Source: Bacteroidota bacterium
GTDB lineage: Bacteria; Bacteroidota; Bacteroidia; Chitinophagales; Chitinophagaceae
Direction of reading: 5' to 3'
Assembly (NCBI GenBank): GCA_016868895.1
Contig: VGFK01000006.1
Coordinates: 19,021-83,020, forward strand
DNA: 64,000 nucleotides
The translations under genes and the position numbers were made by a program. Of this stretch, positions 39,930 through 50,912 are shown in pieces. How positions within the stretch are numbered: position 1 is the first letter of the stretch; the number at the start of each line of letters is the position of its first letter. The notes under the pieces were generated by a model. The model worked only from the letters and a program-made list of their open reading frames with translations. It had not been told where the DNA came from and did not search any database.

Positions 39930-40607
39930 ATGGCAGAACATAAAAATTTAGAGCAGGCCGACCAGGAAGTAGTGAATAAAGCAGTCGGTTTTTGGAACGC
40001 ATATGGTAAAAAACTTTCAATTGGCATCGCTGCATTGGTGATATTGGTGGGAGGTTATTGGGCCTATGGAAGTTTCGTTCAAGCTCCAAAAGAACAGAAA
40101 GCCAACGAAGAAATTTTCATGGCTGAATCCTTTTTCAGAAAAGATTCTTTTAACCTGGCGCTCAATGGCAATGCAGCGACACCTGGATTGTTAAAAGTCA
40201 TCAGCAAATACGACGGAACCCAATCTGCTAACCTTGCCCGTCTTTATGCAGGCGAATGCTACCTCCAGTTGGGCGAATTTCAAAAGGCAATTGATCAATT
40301 GGAAAAGTTCAGCAGCAACGGTGCAAAGCAAGTGGAAGCCAAAGTGGAAGGTTTACTGGGGGATGCCTATGCAGAATTGAAAAAGAATGAGGAAGCAATT
40401 GCACATTATAAAAAAGCAGGAACCTTGTTTCCCGACGATCAGGCAATCTCTTCTGAATACCTGTTCAGAGGCGCCTTGCTTTCTGAAATGAGCAACAAAA
40501 ATGAGGAGGCCATCGAACTCTATCAGCTGCTCAAAGAAAAGTATCCTCGCACCGATAAGGGATTTGTAGTCGATAAATACCTGGCTCGCCTGGGTGTTGT
40601 CAGATAA
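39930..40607 (+). CDS. Membrane-anchored tetratricopeptide repeat protein
   Basis: One N-terminal TM helix followed by TPR repeats. Confidence 0.82.
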   Translation: MAEHKNLEQADQEVVNKAVGFWNAYGKKLSIGIAALVILVGGYWAYGSFVQAPKEQKANEEIFMAESFFRKDSFNLALNGNAATPGLLKVISKYDGTQSANLARLYAGECYLQLGEFQKAIDQLEKFSSNGAKQVEAKVEGLLGDAYAELKKNEEAIAHYKKAGTLFPDDQAISSEYLFRGALLSEMSNKNEEAIELYQLLKEKYPRTDKGFVVDKYLARLGVVR

Positions 40608-41326
40608 TGAACGTACACGTCTTCATACCTTGTTTCATCGATCAGCTCTATCCCCAAACGGGATTCAATACCATCAAAGTGCTCGAACGAGCGGGATGCA
40701 CTGTTTCCTATAACCCTGCTCAAACCTGTTGTGGACAGCCCGCTTTCAATGCCGGGTACTGGGGAGAATCCCGCGAAGTATGCAATAAGTTCTTACAGGA
40801 TACCGCTGAAGCCGAGTACATCGTCATGCCCAGTGCCTCTTGTGCTGGATTTGTGCGCAATTATTACCCGACGATCTACGACAAATCTTCGACTCCAGGC
40901 GTAACAAAAGGACTCAAAGAACGGGTATACGAGTTGAGTGATTTTTTGGTCAATGTTGTACACATTGATGACCTGGGCGCGCGACTGGAAGGAGTTGGTA
41001 CCTATCACCATTCGTGTGCCGCATTGCGGGAATGTTCATTGAAAAAGGAACCCCTGCAGTTGCTGGCTAAGGTGGGGGGACTTGAACTGGTAACGCTGCC
41101 AGAAGAAGAGACCTGTTGCGGATTTGGAGGAACCTTTGCCGTAAAATTTGAAGGAATTTCAACAGCTATGGGGGATCAAAAAATAGAAAACGCAAAAAAG
41201 ACAAAAGCTGAGTTTTTGATCTCCTCGGACATGAGCTGTCTGATGCACCTCAGCGGAGTAGCCGAAAAATCATCCGTTCCCATTAAAGCAATGCATTTGG
41301 CCGATGTGTTGGCCAGTGGATACTAA
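40607..41326 (+). CDS. (Fe-S)-binding protein, LutA/YkgE-like with two CCG domains
   Basis: VHVFIPCFIDQLYPQTG, NPAQTCCGQPAFNAG, TYHHSCAALREC, EEETCCGFGGTFAVKF. Confidence 0.92.
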   Translation: MNVHVFIPCFIDQLYPQTGFNTIKVLERAGCTVSYNPAQTCCGQPAFNAGYWGESREVCNKFLQDTAEAEYIVMPSASCAGFVRNYYPTIYDKSSTPGVTKGLKERVYELSDFLVNVVHIDDLGARLEGVGTYHHSCAALRECSLKKEPLQLLAKVGGLELVTLPEEETCCGFGGTFAVKFEGISTAMGDQKIENAKKTKAEFLISSDMSCLMHLSGVAEKSSVPIKAMHLADVLASGY

Positions 41327-41335
41327 TCGTTTGCT

Positions 41336-41746
41336 ATGGCATATTGGCTCATAAAATCAGAACCGTTTAAGTACTCATGGGAACAGTTTGAAAAGGATGG
41401 ACAAACCTTTTGGGACGGTGTCCGCAATTATGCCGCTCGCAACAATTTACGGAGCATGAAAAAAGGGGATCTCGCTTTTTTTTATCATTCGAATGAGGGA
41501 ATGGAAATTGTAGGTATTGCCAAAGTAGTAAAAGAAGCCTATCAGGACCCCACCACAGATGAATCGGCCTGGGTGGCGGTGGATGTAAAGCCGCATAAAC
41601 GACTGAAAAATCCGGTCTCACTGAGCTCCATCAAATCAGAAAAAAAACTGGTCAATATGGCCCTTATACGACTGGGCCGACTCTCCGTCCAACCGGTCTT
41701 GGAAACCGAATGGAATATCGTCCTAAAAATGGCTGGAATGGCCTAA
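41336..41746 (+). CDS. EVE domain protein
   Basis: YWLIKSEPFKYSWEQFEKDGQTFWDGVRNYAARNNLRSMKKGDLAFFYHS. Confidence 0.94.
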   Translation: MAYWLIKSEPFKYSWEQFEKDGQTFWDGVRNYAARNNLRSMKKGDLAFFYHSNEGMEIVGIAKVVKEAYQDPTTDESAWVAVDVKPHKRLKNPVSLSSIKSEKKLVNMALIRLGRLSVQPVLETEWNIVLKMAGMA

Positions 41747-41806
41747 AATCAGTAGATTTGTATCTATAAATCAATCCTGTTTTTAACGGCTCTTTTTTAT
41801 TAAAAA

Positions 41807-44317
41807 ATGGACGAAAACAATCTCCCTGAACAGACCCACGATACCAATCGAATAGTCCCGATCAACATCGAAGAGCAGATGAAAGCTGCTTACATCGATT
41901 ATTCCATGAGTGTGATCGTTGGAAGGGCCCTTCCGGATGCCCGTGACGGTTTAAAACCTGTGCATCGTCGCATTCTATTTGCGATGAATGAATTGGGAAT
42001 GGATTACAATAAACCCACCCGTAAATGCGCAAGAATTGTCGGTGAGGTTTTGGGCAAATACCATCCGCACGGTGATACGGCTGTTTACGATTCACTGGTG
42101 CGCATGGGGCAGGAATGGAACACGCGCTACCCAACCATCGATAAACAGGGAAATTTTGGATCTCCCGATGGAGAAGGACCTGCAGCCATGCGTTATACAG
42201 AAGCGCGTCTTCAGCGGCTTGCGGGATTCATGATGGACGACATCGATAAAGAGACGGTTGATTTTCAACTCAATTTTGATGATTCACTCGAAGAGCCAAC
42301 CGTTCTTCCAACCCGTATACCTCATTTGTTGATCAACGGAAGCAGTGGTATAGCAGTAGGCATGGCCACCAATATGCTGCCCCATAATTTGGCAGAAGTC
42401 ATTGATGGATGCATTGCCTACATCGACAACCGCAGCATTGAAATCGACGAGTTGATGCAATTGGTGAAAGCACCTGATTTTCCAGGAGGCGGAATCATTT
42501 ATGGAATGGAAGGCGTTAAGTCGGCCATGCATACCGGTCGCGGTCGCGTTGTCCTTCGGGGAAAAGTTTCCATCGATACAAAAGCCAACGGCCGCGGGCA
42601 AATTGTCATCACCGAAGTACCGTATCAGGTCAGTCGAGATGTGCTTACCGCCCGTATTGGTCAATTGGTGAATGAAAAAATAATTGAAGGCATTACCAAT
42701 GTCAACAATGAGTCCACTGAAAAAGAAGGAACGCGAATTGTAATCGATATACGCAAAGATGCGGTTGCCAATGTGATCGTGAACCAACTGTACAAGTTTA
42801 CAGATCTGCAAACTTCCTACGGTATCAATAATGTGGCGCTGGTTAAAGGTCGACCTAAAATCATGAACCTCAAGGATCAGATTGGGGTCTTCATTGATTT
42901 CCGACACGAGGTCGTGATAAAACGCGCTCAATTCCAACTGAAAGAGGCGGAAAAGAAAGCGCATATCCTTGAAGGATACTTGATTGCACTGGATCACCTG
43001 GATGCCGTCATTCAACTGATCCGCAATGCAAGTACTCCGGAGTTGGCAAAAGAAGGGTTGATCACTCAGTTCGGAATGAGCGAAATACAGTCCAAAGCTG
43101 TATTGGAGTTGCGTCTGCAACGCCTCACCGGAATGGAGATTGAAAAGATTCGGGAAGAGTTTGCTGAAATCATGAAAGTGATTGCCGAATTGAAAGATTT
43201 GTTGTCGGATGAATCCAAACGATTTGAATTGATCAAAACTGAGCTTCGCGAGGTACAGGATAAATTTGGCGACGATCGCAAAACAGAGATCACCTACCTG
43301 GATAACGAAGTACGCATTGAAGACCTGATCAAAGAAGAGGATGTGGTTATCACAGTTTCTCACCTGGGGTACATCAAGCGCACATCAGCCGATGAGTACA
43401 GGGCACAGAAAAGAGGGGGAAGGGGTTCCATTGGAGGAAAGACCCGTCAGGAAGATTACATTGAACATCTTTTTGTAGCGTCTACACACCATACATTGTT
43501 GTTCTTTACTGAAAAAGGTCGCTGCTACTGGCTGAAGGTGTATGAAATTCCGGAAGGCGATAAGCAAGGAAAGGGTAGGGCCATTCAGAATTTAATGCAA
43601 TTGCCGCAAGACGATAAGATTCGCACAATCATTGATGTAAAAAATTTAAGCGACGAGGCATTTGTACAGGAGCACTATATTGTCTTGTGTACCAGACAAG
43701 GCATCATCAAAAAAACCTCGCTTCAGGAATTCAGTCGCCCCCGTGCAACCGGCGTAAACGCCATTACCATTGTGGAAGGCGATCAGTTGTTGGATGCACG
43801 GCTTACCGACGGTAACTGCGAAATCATGTTGGCTGTTCAATCGGGCAGAGCCATTCGCTTCCCTGAAGAAAAAGTTCGTCCAACCGGTAGGGGTGCAATT
43901 GGCGTAGCGGGTATTGAAGTGGATGAAACAGGAGATGGAGTGGTGGGTATGATTTGTGTGAACACAAGTGATAAGTCCCGCACCGTTTTAGTGGTTTCGG
44001 AAAAAGGATTTGGAAAACGAACTCTCATTGATGAATACCGCATCACCAATCGCGGTGGCAAAGGGGTAAAAACCATCAACGTTACTGAAAAAACCGGTAA
44101 ATTGGTAGGCATACTCGATGTGAGTGAGAAGGAAGATTTGATGATCACCTGTGCATCGGGAATTACCATCCGTATGCCTATTGCAGAAATCAGCGAGCAG
44201 GGAAGGGCTACCCAGGGTGTAAAACTCATCAAGTTGGATGAGGAAGATGAAATCGCTGCAATCACCAAGTTGGATGAAGAAAACGATCAAACAACAGAAC
44301 CCCCAACACAACCATAA
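41807..44317 (+). CDS. gyrA: DNA gyrase subunit A
   Basis: YIDYSMSVIVGRALPDARDGLKPVHRRILFAMNELG; PHGDTAVYDSLVRM; GyrA-box-like QKRGGRGSIGG. Confidence 0.98.
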   Translation: MDENNLPEQTHDTNRIVPINIEEQMKAAYIDYSMSVIVGRALPDARDGLKPVHRRILFAMNELGMDYNKPTRKCARIVGEVLGKYHPHGDTAVYDSLVRMGQEWNTRYPTIDKQGNFGSPDGEGPAAMRYTEARLQRLAGFMMDDIDKETVDFQLNFDDSLEEPTVLPTRIPHLLINGSSGIAVGMATNMLPHNLAEVIDGCIAYIDNRSIEIDELMQLVKAPDFPGGGIIYGMEGVKSAMHTGRGRVVLRGKVSIDTKANGRGQIVITEVPYQVSRDVLTARIGQLVNEKIIEGITNVNNESTEKEGTRIVIDIRKDAVANVIVNQLYKFTDLQTSYGINNVALVKGRPKIMNLKDQIGVFIDFRHEVVIKRAQFQLKEAEKKAHILEGYLIALDHLDAVIQLIRNASTPELAKEGLITQFGMSEIQSKAVLELRLQRLTGMEIEKIREEFAEIMKVIAELKDLLSDESKRFELIKTELREVQDKFGDDRKTEITYLDNEVRIEDLIKEEDVVITVSHLGYIKRTSADEYRAQKRGGRGSIGGKTRQEDYIEHLFVASTHHTLLFFTEKGRCYWLKVYEIPEGDKQGKGRAIQNLMQLPQDDKIRTIIDVKNLSDEAFVQEHYIVLCTRQGIIKKTSLQEFSRPRATGVNAITIVEGDQLLDARLTDGNCEIMLAVQSGRAIRFPEEKVRPTGRGAIGVAGIEVDETGDGVVGMICVNTSDKSRTVLVVSEKGFGKRTLIDEYRITNRGGKGVKTINVTEKTGKLVGILDVSEKEDLMITCASGITIRMPIAEISEQGRATQGVKLIKLDEEDEIAAITKLDEENDQTTEPPTQP

Positions 44318-44335
44318 TTATTTCAATACCATCAC

Positions 44336-45607
44336 ATGAGAAAGTTGCTCTTAACCCTAGTTGCTGCTGTCACCTTATACAGTGTCAACGGGCAGAACCT
44401 GACCAAAATCAAAGAAGCCATTACAGCAAACAAGCTGAACGATGCCAAAACACAAGTAGAAGCACTGTTGGCTCAACCCAAAAATCAAAAGAATCCCGAG
44501 ATTGTCTATTTGAAGGGTAAAGTGTTGAGTGCCATCGCAGCCAATGCAACAGAACGTGCAGCCATGCCGGAAGCCAGGTTACAGGCATTGGATGCCTTTA
44601 AAAAAGCGTTGGAGATGGATAAAAATCAGGCGACCTTATTCCTGACCGTCGATAATTATCAACCTGTTTTCTCGCTCTATGCCAGTGGCTTTGAAGAAGC
44701 AGCAGGGTATTACAATGAGGAGAAATACGATCAGGCGTTGTCCACGTTCAAAACGACAGGCGTGATTGGCGACTACATCTTTTCACAAGGGTGGGGGTTG
44801 TATAAATTGGATACAACGCTGGTATATTACATGGGACTCTCCGCCATCAATGCCAAAAAAGAAGATGAAGCCATTGGATACTTCACCAAACTCGCCGATG
44901 CCAATGTAGGACGAACTCCAGATATGGCCACCCCTTATCGGTATTTGGCAAAACACTATTACGATAAAAAGGACGATGCTTCCATGAGCAAGTACATCAA
45001 TGCGGGTATGACCTTGTTTCCCAAAGATGATTATTTACCCTTGTTGGCCATTGACCATGCCCGCGACAAAGGAGATCAGGCTGCATTGATGAAGCGTTTT
45101 GAAGAATTACTCGCGTTCAATCCTGAATCATTTGATCTTAATTTTGAATTTGCAAGCGAATTGTTCTCCGTAGCGCACGTTTCAGAATCCAGCAAACGTC
45201 CAGCAGATTACAACGAACTGTGCAAAAAAATAGAAGGGTTATATACCAAGGCGTTGTCTGCAAATCCCAATTCATTTGAAACCATGTTGGCCATAGGAAA
45301 ACACTATTACAATCAGATTTTATTCATCGAAGATGATATCTATAAGATCAAAGGGACTAAACCTGAGGACGTAAAAAAGAAAGCTGATCTAACGGCTTCC
45401 ATGAATGAATTGATCGACAAATCAATCCCACCACTGGAGAAAGTGTTTGGGCATTTTGATACCATGGGAAAACTGAAAGTGAGCGAACGATCTAATTTAA
45501 AATCGGCATGTACGCTTTTGAACTATTGCTTTGATCGTAAAAAAAATAAAGCAAAAGCTGATTTTTATCAGAAGAAATACGATGAAGCCGATAAGGCCCA
45601 TCAATAA
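44336..45607 (+). CDS. Secreted tetratricopeptide repeat protein
   Basis: Signal peptide MRKLLLTLVAAVTLYSVNGQ and TPR-like helices. Confidence 0.8.
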   Translation: MRKLLLTLVAAVTLYSVNGQNLTKIKEAITANKLNDAKTQVEALLAQPKNQKNPEIVYLKGKVLSAIAANATERAAMPEARLQALDAFKKALEMDKNQATLFLTVDNYQPVFSLYASGFEEAAGYYNEEKYDQALSTFKTTGVIGDYIFSQGWGLYKLDTTLVYYMGLSAINAKKEDEAIGYFTKLADANVGRTPDMATPYRYLAKHYYDKKDDASMSKYINAGMTLFPKDDYLPLLAIDHARDKGDQAALMKRFEELLAFNPESFDLNFEFASELFSVAHVSESSKRPADYNELCKKIEGLYTKALSANPNSFETMLAIGKHYYNQILFIEDDIYKIKGTKPEDVKKKADLTASMNELIDKSIPPLEKVFGHFDTMGKLKVSERSNLKSACTLLNYCFDRKKNKAKADFYQKKYDEADKAHQ

Positions 45608-45629
45608 GTTCATGAACAAATGTATTAGC

Positions 45630-45660
45630 AGAGAGAAGCCATTGCTTCTCTCTTTTTTTT
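45630..45660 (+). terminator. Rho-independent terminator
   Basis: GAGAGAAGC-CATT-GCTTCTCTC-TTTTTTTT. Confidence 0.92.
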
Positions 45661-45671
45661 ATCTTCACAAC

Positions 45672-46277
45672 ATGTCCATGATTTTAGGAAGGTCATCATT
45701 TGGGAATAGTGATAACCACGACAAGGTACTCTCGAGGGAAGAGGCAATGCAGTTATTGAATGAGTGGGTCTTGAACGACCGATTGAAACTGCACATGGTG
45801 CAGGTAGGGGGACTCATGGGGGATTGGTCGCGGGAAAAAGAAGAGCTCGATGACCATCAGTCCTGGAAATGGGAAATGGCCGGTCTCTTGCACGATGCCG
45901 ATTGGGACCAGTGGCCACAGGAACACTGCAAACGGATTGTCGAATACCTGGAAGAAAAGCACATTTGTCCAGAAATCATTCGAGCCATCGCTTCGCACGG
46001 CCCCATCCATTTTGGAGTGCTGCCCGAAAGCAGGATGGACCATATGCTGTATGCATTTGACGAATTATCAGGCTTGATCCACGCATATTCCCTCATGCGA
46101 CCCAATGGATACACCGGCATGGAACTCAAAGGCGTTATGAAACGGTTCAAAGAAAAAACCTTTGCTGCAAATGTAAACCGCGACGATATCCAGGATGCCT
46201 GCCAACGCGCCAACCTTTCGTTGCAAGACCTGATCCAATTCATCATCGAGCATCAGGGGAGTTACCAATTGCCATAA
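45672..46277 (+). CDS. HD domain protein (predicted metal-dependent phosphohydrolase)
   Basis: AGLLHDADWDQWPQEH, AIASHG; ATG at 45672 follows the terminator, so the listed 45531 start is wrong. Confidence 0.88.
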   Translation: MSMILGRSSFGNSDNHDKVLSREEAMQLLNEWVLNDRLKLHMVQVGGLMGDWSREKEELDDHQSWKWEMAGLLHDADWDQWPQEHCKRIVEYLEEKHICPEIIRAIASHGPIHFGVLPESRMDHMLYAFDELSGLIHAYSLMRPNGYTGMELKGVMKRFKEKTFAANVNRDDIQDACQRANLSLQDLIQFIIEHQGSYQLP

Positions 46278-46402
46278 AGAACTTTTTACACTGTGTTGAA
46301 TTCTTTCATAAATATCTACTTAACATAATATAAATTATAAGTAAATAATTCCTGTTTGTAAGCCGAATGCATTTTCATTAAATTGTATCTCAAACGATTG
46401 TG

Positions 46403-47422
46403 ATGCGCAGAAGAGATTTCATTCGAACTTCATCACTGGCCCTGCCGGTGGTGCATTCCATAAAAAAAGATGATCCATCAGCTGAGTTTCCTGTAGTGGT
46501 TTCTACCTGGGATTTTGGAAAGGCGGCCAATGCAGCAGCCTGGAAAATTCTGTCCGCAGGCGGAAAAGCCATTGATGCAATAGAAACGGGTGCACGCGTT
46601 ACAGAGGCCGATCAAAGCAATAAAACGGTTGGAGTTGGCGGTTATCCCGACCGAGACGGTCATGTTACCCTGGATGCCTGCATCATGGATGAGCATGGCA
46701 ATTGTGGCTCCGTCATGTGCCTGGAAGATATCATGCACCCGATTTCGGTCGCCCGCAAAGTCATGGAAAAGACGCCCCATGTGATCCTGGTGGGACAAGG
46801 CGCACTGCAATTTGCTTTGCAGAATGGGTTTACCCGGCAGAACTTATTGACCCCCGACAGCGAAGCGGCCTGGAAAGAATGGCTGAAGAAAGCCAATTAC
46901 AAGCCGGTCATCAATATTGAGAACTCCAGCTACCAACAAACTCCTTCCACAGACCACTTTCCCGGATCTATCGATAATCACGACACCATTGGCATCCTTG
47001 CACTGGATGCATCCCGGAACCTCAGTGGTGGCTGCACCACCAGCGGAATGGCCTTTAAAATGCACGGCCGTGTAGGCGACTCCCCCGTGATCGGTGCAGG
47101 CTTGTTTGTCGATAACGAAGTCGGGGCCGCCACCTCAACGGGTGTTGGAGAAGAAGTCATCAAATGCGTTGGTTCTCACTTAGTTGTAGAATTAATGCGA
47201 CAAGGATTTACTGCTCCGAAAGCCTGTAAGAAGGCGGTTGAGCGAATTGCACAGCGCAACCCCCAAAAGGCAAGAGAAATACAAATTGGGTTCTTGGCCT
47301 TGGATAAGCAAGGCAATTACGGAGCCTATGCCCTTCAAAACGGCTTTACTTATTCCGTCAAAACAAAGGATAAGGAAATGGTTGTTGAAAGCGATTACCA
47401 CTTTACTATTCGCCCACGATGA
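46403..47422 (+). CDS. N4-(beta-N-acetylglucosaminyl)-L-asparaginase family protein with Tat-like signal
   Basis: MRRRDFIRTSSLALP; VVVSTWDFGKAANAAAWKILSAGGKAIDAIETG; nucleophile motif NHDTIG; GMAFKMHGRVGDSPVIGAGLF. Confidence 0.93.
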   Translation: MRRRDFIRTSSLALPVVHSIKKDDPSAEFPVVVSTWDFGKAANAAAWKILSAGGKAIDAIETGARVTEADQSNKTVGVGGYPDRDGHVTLDACIMDEHGNCGSVMCLEDIMHPISVARKVMEKTPHVILVGQGALQFALQNGFTRQNLLTPDSEAAWKEWLKKANYKPVINIENSSYQQTPSTDHFPGSIDNHDTIGILALDASRNLSGGCTTSGMAFKMHGRVGDSPVIGAGLFVDNEVGAATSTGVGEEVIKCVGSHLVVELMRQGFTAPKACKKAVERIAQRNPQKAREIQIGFLALDKQGNYGAYALQNGFTYSVKTKDKEMVVESDYHFTIRPR

Positions 47423-48159
47423 TGAAATACGAATTGGAAATCATCGCCTTTGATATTCAAAGTTGCTCAGAAATAGAGAATTGCGGAGCAACCCGAATCG
47501 AATTGTGTGCGAATCCGCTGGAAGGAGGGACTACCCCATCGGCTGGAATGATCAAGGCTGCCAGATCTGCTTGTTCTATACAGCTTTTTCCAATCATTCG
47601 TCCACGGGGAGGCGACTTCCTCTACTCTGCTGCTGAATTTGAAGCGATGCGTGAAGACATTCAGCAATGTAAGTCGATTGGATGCGATGGCGTTGTATTG
47701 GGAATGCTCACTTCAAAAGGTGAAGTGGATCAAAAGCGATGCGCCCAACTCATAGAAGCTGCGGGCAGCATGGAAGTAACGTTTCACCGGGCATTCGACC
47801 GTGTACGGGATCCCTTTGAAGCCATGGAGTCGATTATCGCTTTGGGGTGCACCAGAATCCTCACCAGTGGTTTGCACCCCCACGCCAGCGAAGGAGCATT
47901 GCTCATTCGTGAACTGGTTGAGCGTGCAGGCACACGCATTCAGATCATGGTAGGATCCGAAGTCAGATCGGATAACATCCGATCACTGGCCTCCTCAACA
48001 ACTGCCACTTGCTTTCACAGTTCTGCACGCATTGACAATTCTTCTGCAATGCAGTATTCCAATTCAGACATGCATGAGGCATTGAAACACGCAACCGTTG
48101 ATCCCATGGAAGTTCGTCGGATAAAACAAGCACTGGATAACTACTTTTCGCCATCATGA
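47419..48159 (+). CDS. cutC: CutC family protein
   Basis: ATRIELCANPLEGGTTPSAGMI, IIRPRGGDFLYS, VLGMLTSKGEVD, VTFHRAFDRVRDP, RILTSGLHP. Confidence 0.95.
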   Translation: MMKYELEIIAFDIQSCSEIENCGATRIELCANPLEGGTTPSAGMIKAARSACSIQLFPIIRPRGGDFLYSAAEFEAMREDIQQCKSIGCDGVVLGMLTSKGEVDQKRCAQLIEAAGSMEVTFHRAFDRVRDPFEAMESIIALGCTRILTSGLHPHASEGALLIRELVERAGTRIQIMVGSEVRSDNIRSLASSTTATCFHSSARIDNSSAMQYSNSDMHEALKHATVDPMEVRRIKQALDNYFSPS

Positions 48160-50912
48160 ATTTTCCGGAAATACACCACAAGCGAACTCTTTCTGTCATT
48201 TCAGTGATGATAGCCCTTGGCATTGTTTTTTGGAAATTCCTGACGCCAACACCAATTGATTACAATGCCCAGGTCAAACCCATTTTGAATCAAAAGTGCA
48301 TCTCCTGTCATGGCGGCGTGAAGAAAAAAGGGGGATTCAGTCTGTTGTTTCGCGAAGAAGCTTTATCGCCAACGGAATCAGGTCATCCCGCGATCGTTCC
48401 GGGAAATTCTGCCAAAAGTGAAATGATCAAACGACTGCACGCAACAGATCCGGAGGAACGAATGCCCTATAAAGAGCCACCGTTAACCAAAGAAGAAATT
48501 GTGATCCTCACGCAATGGATCGATGAAGGTGCACCGTTCAATCTCCATTGGTCTTACCAGCCCGTTCAACTGCCCAAGGTCCCTACCCGATCTTTTTTTG
48601 AATGGTTCAGTCCACAGCCAACCAATGAAATCGATCAATTCATCGACGCACAATTATCTGAAAAAGGATTATCGCGATCCGAAGAAGCAAGTAAATCGAT
48701 CTTACTGCGACGCGTCAGCTTGGATCTGATTGGCATTCCGGCGCCCGATGCGCTGGCCAGTCAGTTTCTTTCTGATCCATCGGAAAATGCATATGAAAGC
48801 CTGGTCGACTCTCTACTTCGACTTCCTCAATTTGGAGAACGCTGGACGGCCATTTGGATGGATCTTGCGCGATATGCAGACACCAAAGGATACGAGCGGG
48901 ATTATATCCGAACGATATGGCGCTACCGCGATTGGTTGATCAAAGCGTTCAATGAAGACAAACCCTATGACCAATTCCTAATTGAACAACTAGCTGGCGA
49001 TCTGCTTCCTGATCCCAGTGATGAGCAGTTTTTGGCGACTGCCTTTCACCGCAATACCATGACCAATGATGAAGGGGGTACCGATAATGAAGAGTTCAGA
49101 ACTGCAGCGGTCATTGATCGTGTCAATACCACCTGGGAAGCATTGATGGGAACCAGTTTTGCATGCGTGCAATGCCATTCACATCCATACGATCCTTTTC
49201 GGCACGAAGATTACTATCGTTTCATGGCATACTTCAATGAGTCGCGGGATGAAGACACCTATGATGAATACCCGTTGCTCCGGGAATTTCAGCATAGAAG
49301 TCGCCAACAATTCGATTCTCTCATGACCTGGTTGAAAACATCAACCAACAAGGATGCCGTTGATTTTTACAGGCGAATGGTCAAAACAGGTCGGCCATGC
49401 ATCAACAGCATTGCAAATGACTCCATGTCAAATGCCGCACTGGAAGACACCAAGTTTTTAAGGTTCCGAAAAAATTCTCTCGCGCGTTTCCCATCGGTCG
49501 ATTTCACTGATAAACCACTGTTGTTGATTCGAATGCGATCGGGAGTAGCCGGTGGAAAGCTCTCGGTTGTGTTGGATCAGCCTAACGGGAAACCCATCGC
49601 TCAGCACTTCATACCCATCACAAAAGGAGAATGGGATATCCTGACGATTCCGCTGAACGGTTATCTTTCCGGAAAACACGATGTGTACTTTACCTATACC
49701 AATCCATCGTTAAAAAATAACAATGAGAATGGGACGCTGGTCGATTGGCTTACGCCTATCCCTGCATTTCCAAGTGCAAACAATTCGACGGTATACTTCA
49801 CCTATTTTATCAACCTGTTGAATGAACCCGATGCGTTGTTCACTCCCATTATGGAGGACAATCCCGCGTACATGAAACGCAATACCTATGTATTTGAACG
49901 CGGAAACTGGCTGATGAAATCCAAACAAGTTCAAGCAGGCGTGCCAGCTGTTTTGAAAAACAATCAATTCAAGAACATGCAGTCGCGATTGGAAATGGCG
50001 ATGTGGATGACGGATAAACAGCATCCGCTTGTTTCGCGCACCATGGTGAATCGCCTATGGGAACAACTGTTTGGGCAAGGCATTGTGGAAACCCTGGAAG
50101 ACTTGGGATCTCAGGGAATGCATCCGACTCATCAGGGTCTGCTTGACTTTCTATCGTATCGGTTTATGTACGATGACGATTGGAGTATCAAAAAAACATT
50201 GAAACGAATGGTCATGTCGGCTACTTACCGACAATCATCCGTTGCCAGTCAACAGGCACTCAAAGAAGATCCTCTAAATAAATTATATGCGCATGCTCCC
50301 CGTGTTCGATTGACTGCCGAACAAATCCGGGATCAAGCTTTATGCATTACCGGAAAGATGAGTACTAAAATGTATGGTCCAAGTGTTATGCCCTATCAGC
50401 CTGATGGCATTTGGGCCTCTCCTTATGATGGACGATCATGGAAGAAAAGTGAAGGCGAAGATCAGTACCGACGAGCCATTTACACATATTGGAAACGAAC
50501 AGGTCCCTACCCTTCTTTTATCAGCTTCGATGGCACTGCACGGGAAGTCTGCACCGCTAGAAGAATTCGAACCAATACACCATTACAGGCGCTTGCTTTG
50601 TTAAACGACTCAGCGTATTGGGATCTATCGGTTCAATGGGCAAGGCAATTATTGCCCGCTGCTGGTGCTGATGTGGGACAAGCGATTGAAAAAGGTTATC
50701 ACCGTGCGACCGGATCAAACATCAATGTCTTGAAAAAACAGGCGCTTGTCGACTTATTTTCTTCAAGTTTACAGCGTATTTCTGCAGAACCTGAACGGCT
50801 CAAGCAGTTGCTGTCCGACAGCTCCAATCAACCGCACGCTAAACAATTGGCCGCATTGGCCATTGTCACCAATTCGATCCTCAACCTGGATGAGGTCATC
50901 ACAAAAAATTGA
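48156..50912 (+). CDS. PSD1-type protein: planctomycete-type cytochrome c + DUF1549 + DUF1553
   Basis: N-terminal TM; CxxCH at NQKCISCHGG and FACVQCHSHPYDPF; CTARRIRTNTPLQALALLND. Confidence 0.93.
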   Translation: MNFPEIHHKRTLSVISVMIALGIVFWKFLTPTPIDYNAQVKPILNQKCISCHGGVKKKGGFSLLFREEALSPTESGHPAIVPGNSAKSEMIKRLHATDPEERMPYKEPPLTKEEIVILTQWIDEGAPFNLHWSYQPVQLPKVPTRSFFEWFSPQPTNEIDQFIDAQLSEKGLSRSEEASKSILLRRVSLDLIGIPAPDALASQFLSDPSENAYESLVDSLLRLPQFGERWTAIWMDLARYADTKGYERDYIRTIWRYRDWLIKAFNEDKPYDQFLIEQLAGDLLPDPSDEQFLATAFHRNTMTNDEGGTDNEEFRTAAVIDRVNTTWEALMGTSFACVQCHSHPYDPFRHEDYYRFMAYFNESRDEDTYDEYPLLREFQHRSRQQFDSLMTWLKTSTNKDAVDFYRRMVKTGRPCINSIANDSMSNAALEDTKFLRFRKNSLARFPSVDFTDKPLLLIRMRSGVAGGKLSVVLDQPNGKPIAQHFIPITKGEWDILTIPLNGYLSGKHDVYFTYTNPSLKNNNENGTLVDWLTPIPAFPSANNSTVYFTYFINLLNEPDALFTPIMEDNPAYMKRNTYVFERGNWLMKSKQVQAGVPAVLKNNQFKNMQSRLEMAMWMTDKQHPLVSRTMVNRLWEQLFGQGIVETLEDLGSQGMHPTHQGLLDFLSYRFMYDDDWSIKKTLKRMVMSATYRQSSVASQQALKEDPLNKLYAHAPRVRLTAEQIRDQALCITGKMSTKMYGPSVMPYQPDGIWASPYDGRSWKKSEGEDQYRRAIYTYWKRTGPYPSFISFDGTAREVCTARRIRTNTPLQALALLNDSAYWDLSVQWARQLLPAAGADVGQAIEKGYHRATGSNINVLKKQALVDLFSSSLQRISAEPERLKQLLSDSSNQPHAKQLAALAIVTNSILNLDEVITKN

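Noticed and set aside
40607-41326. Naming the CCG-domain protein lutA with a full lutABC operon
   Set aside because: No lutB/lutC partners are adjacent; neighbours are TPR and EVE genes, so only the family call is supported.
42284-43363. 359-aa minus-strand ORF inside gyrA, plus many other antisense ORFs in the track
   Set aside because: Fully antisense to an unambiguous conserved CDS, composition-driven, no recognisable domain; same for the other antisense ORFs listed over known genes.
45531-45671. N-terminal extension of the HD-domain ORF
   Set aside because: Overlaps the upstream TPR gene and spans a strong terminator; ATG at 45672 is the sensible start.
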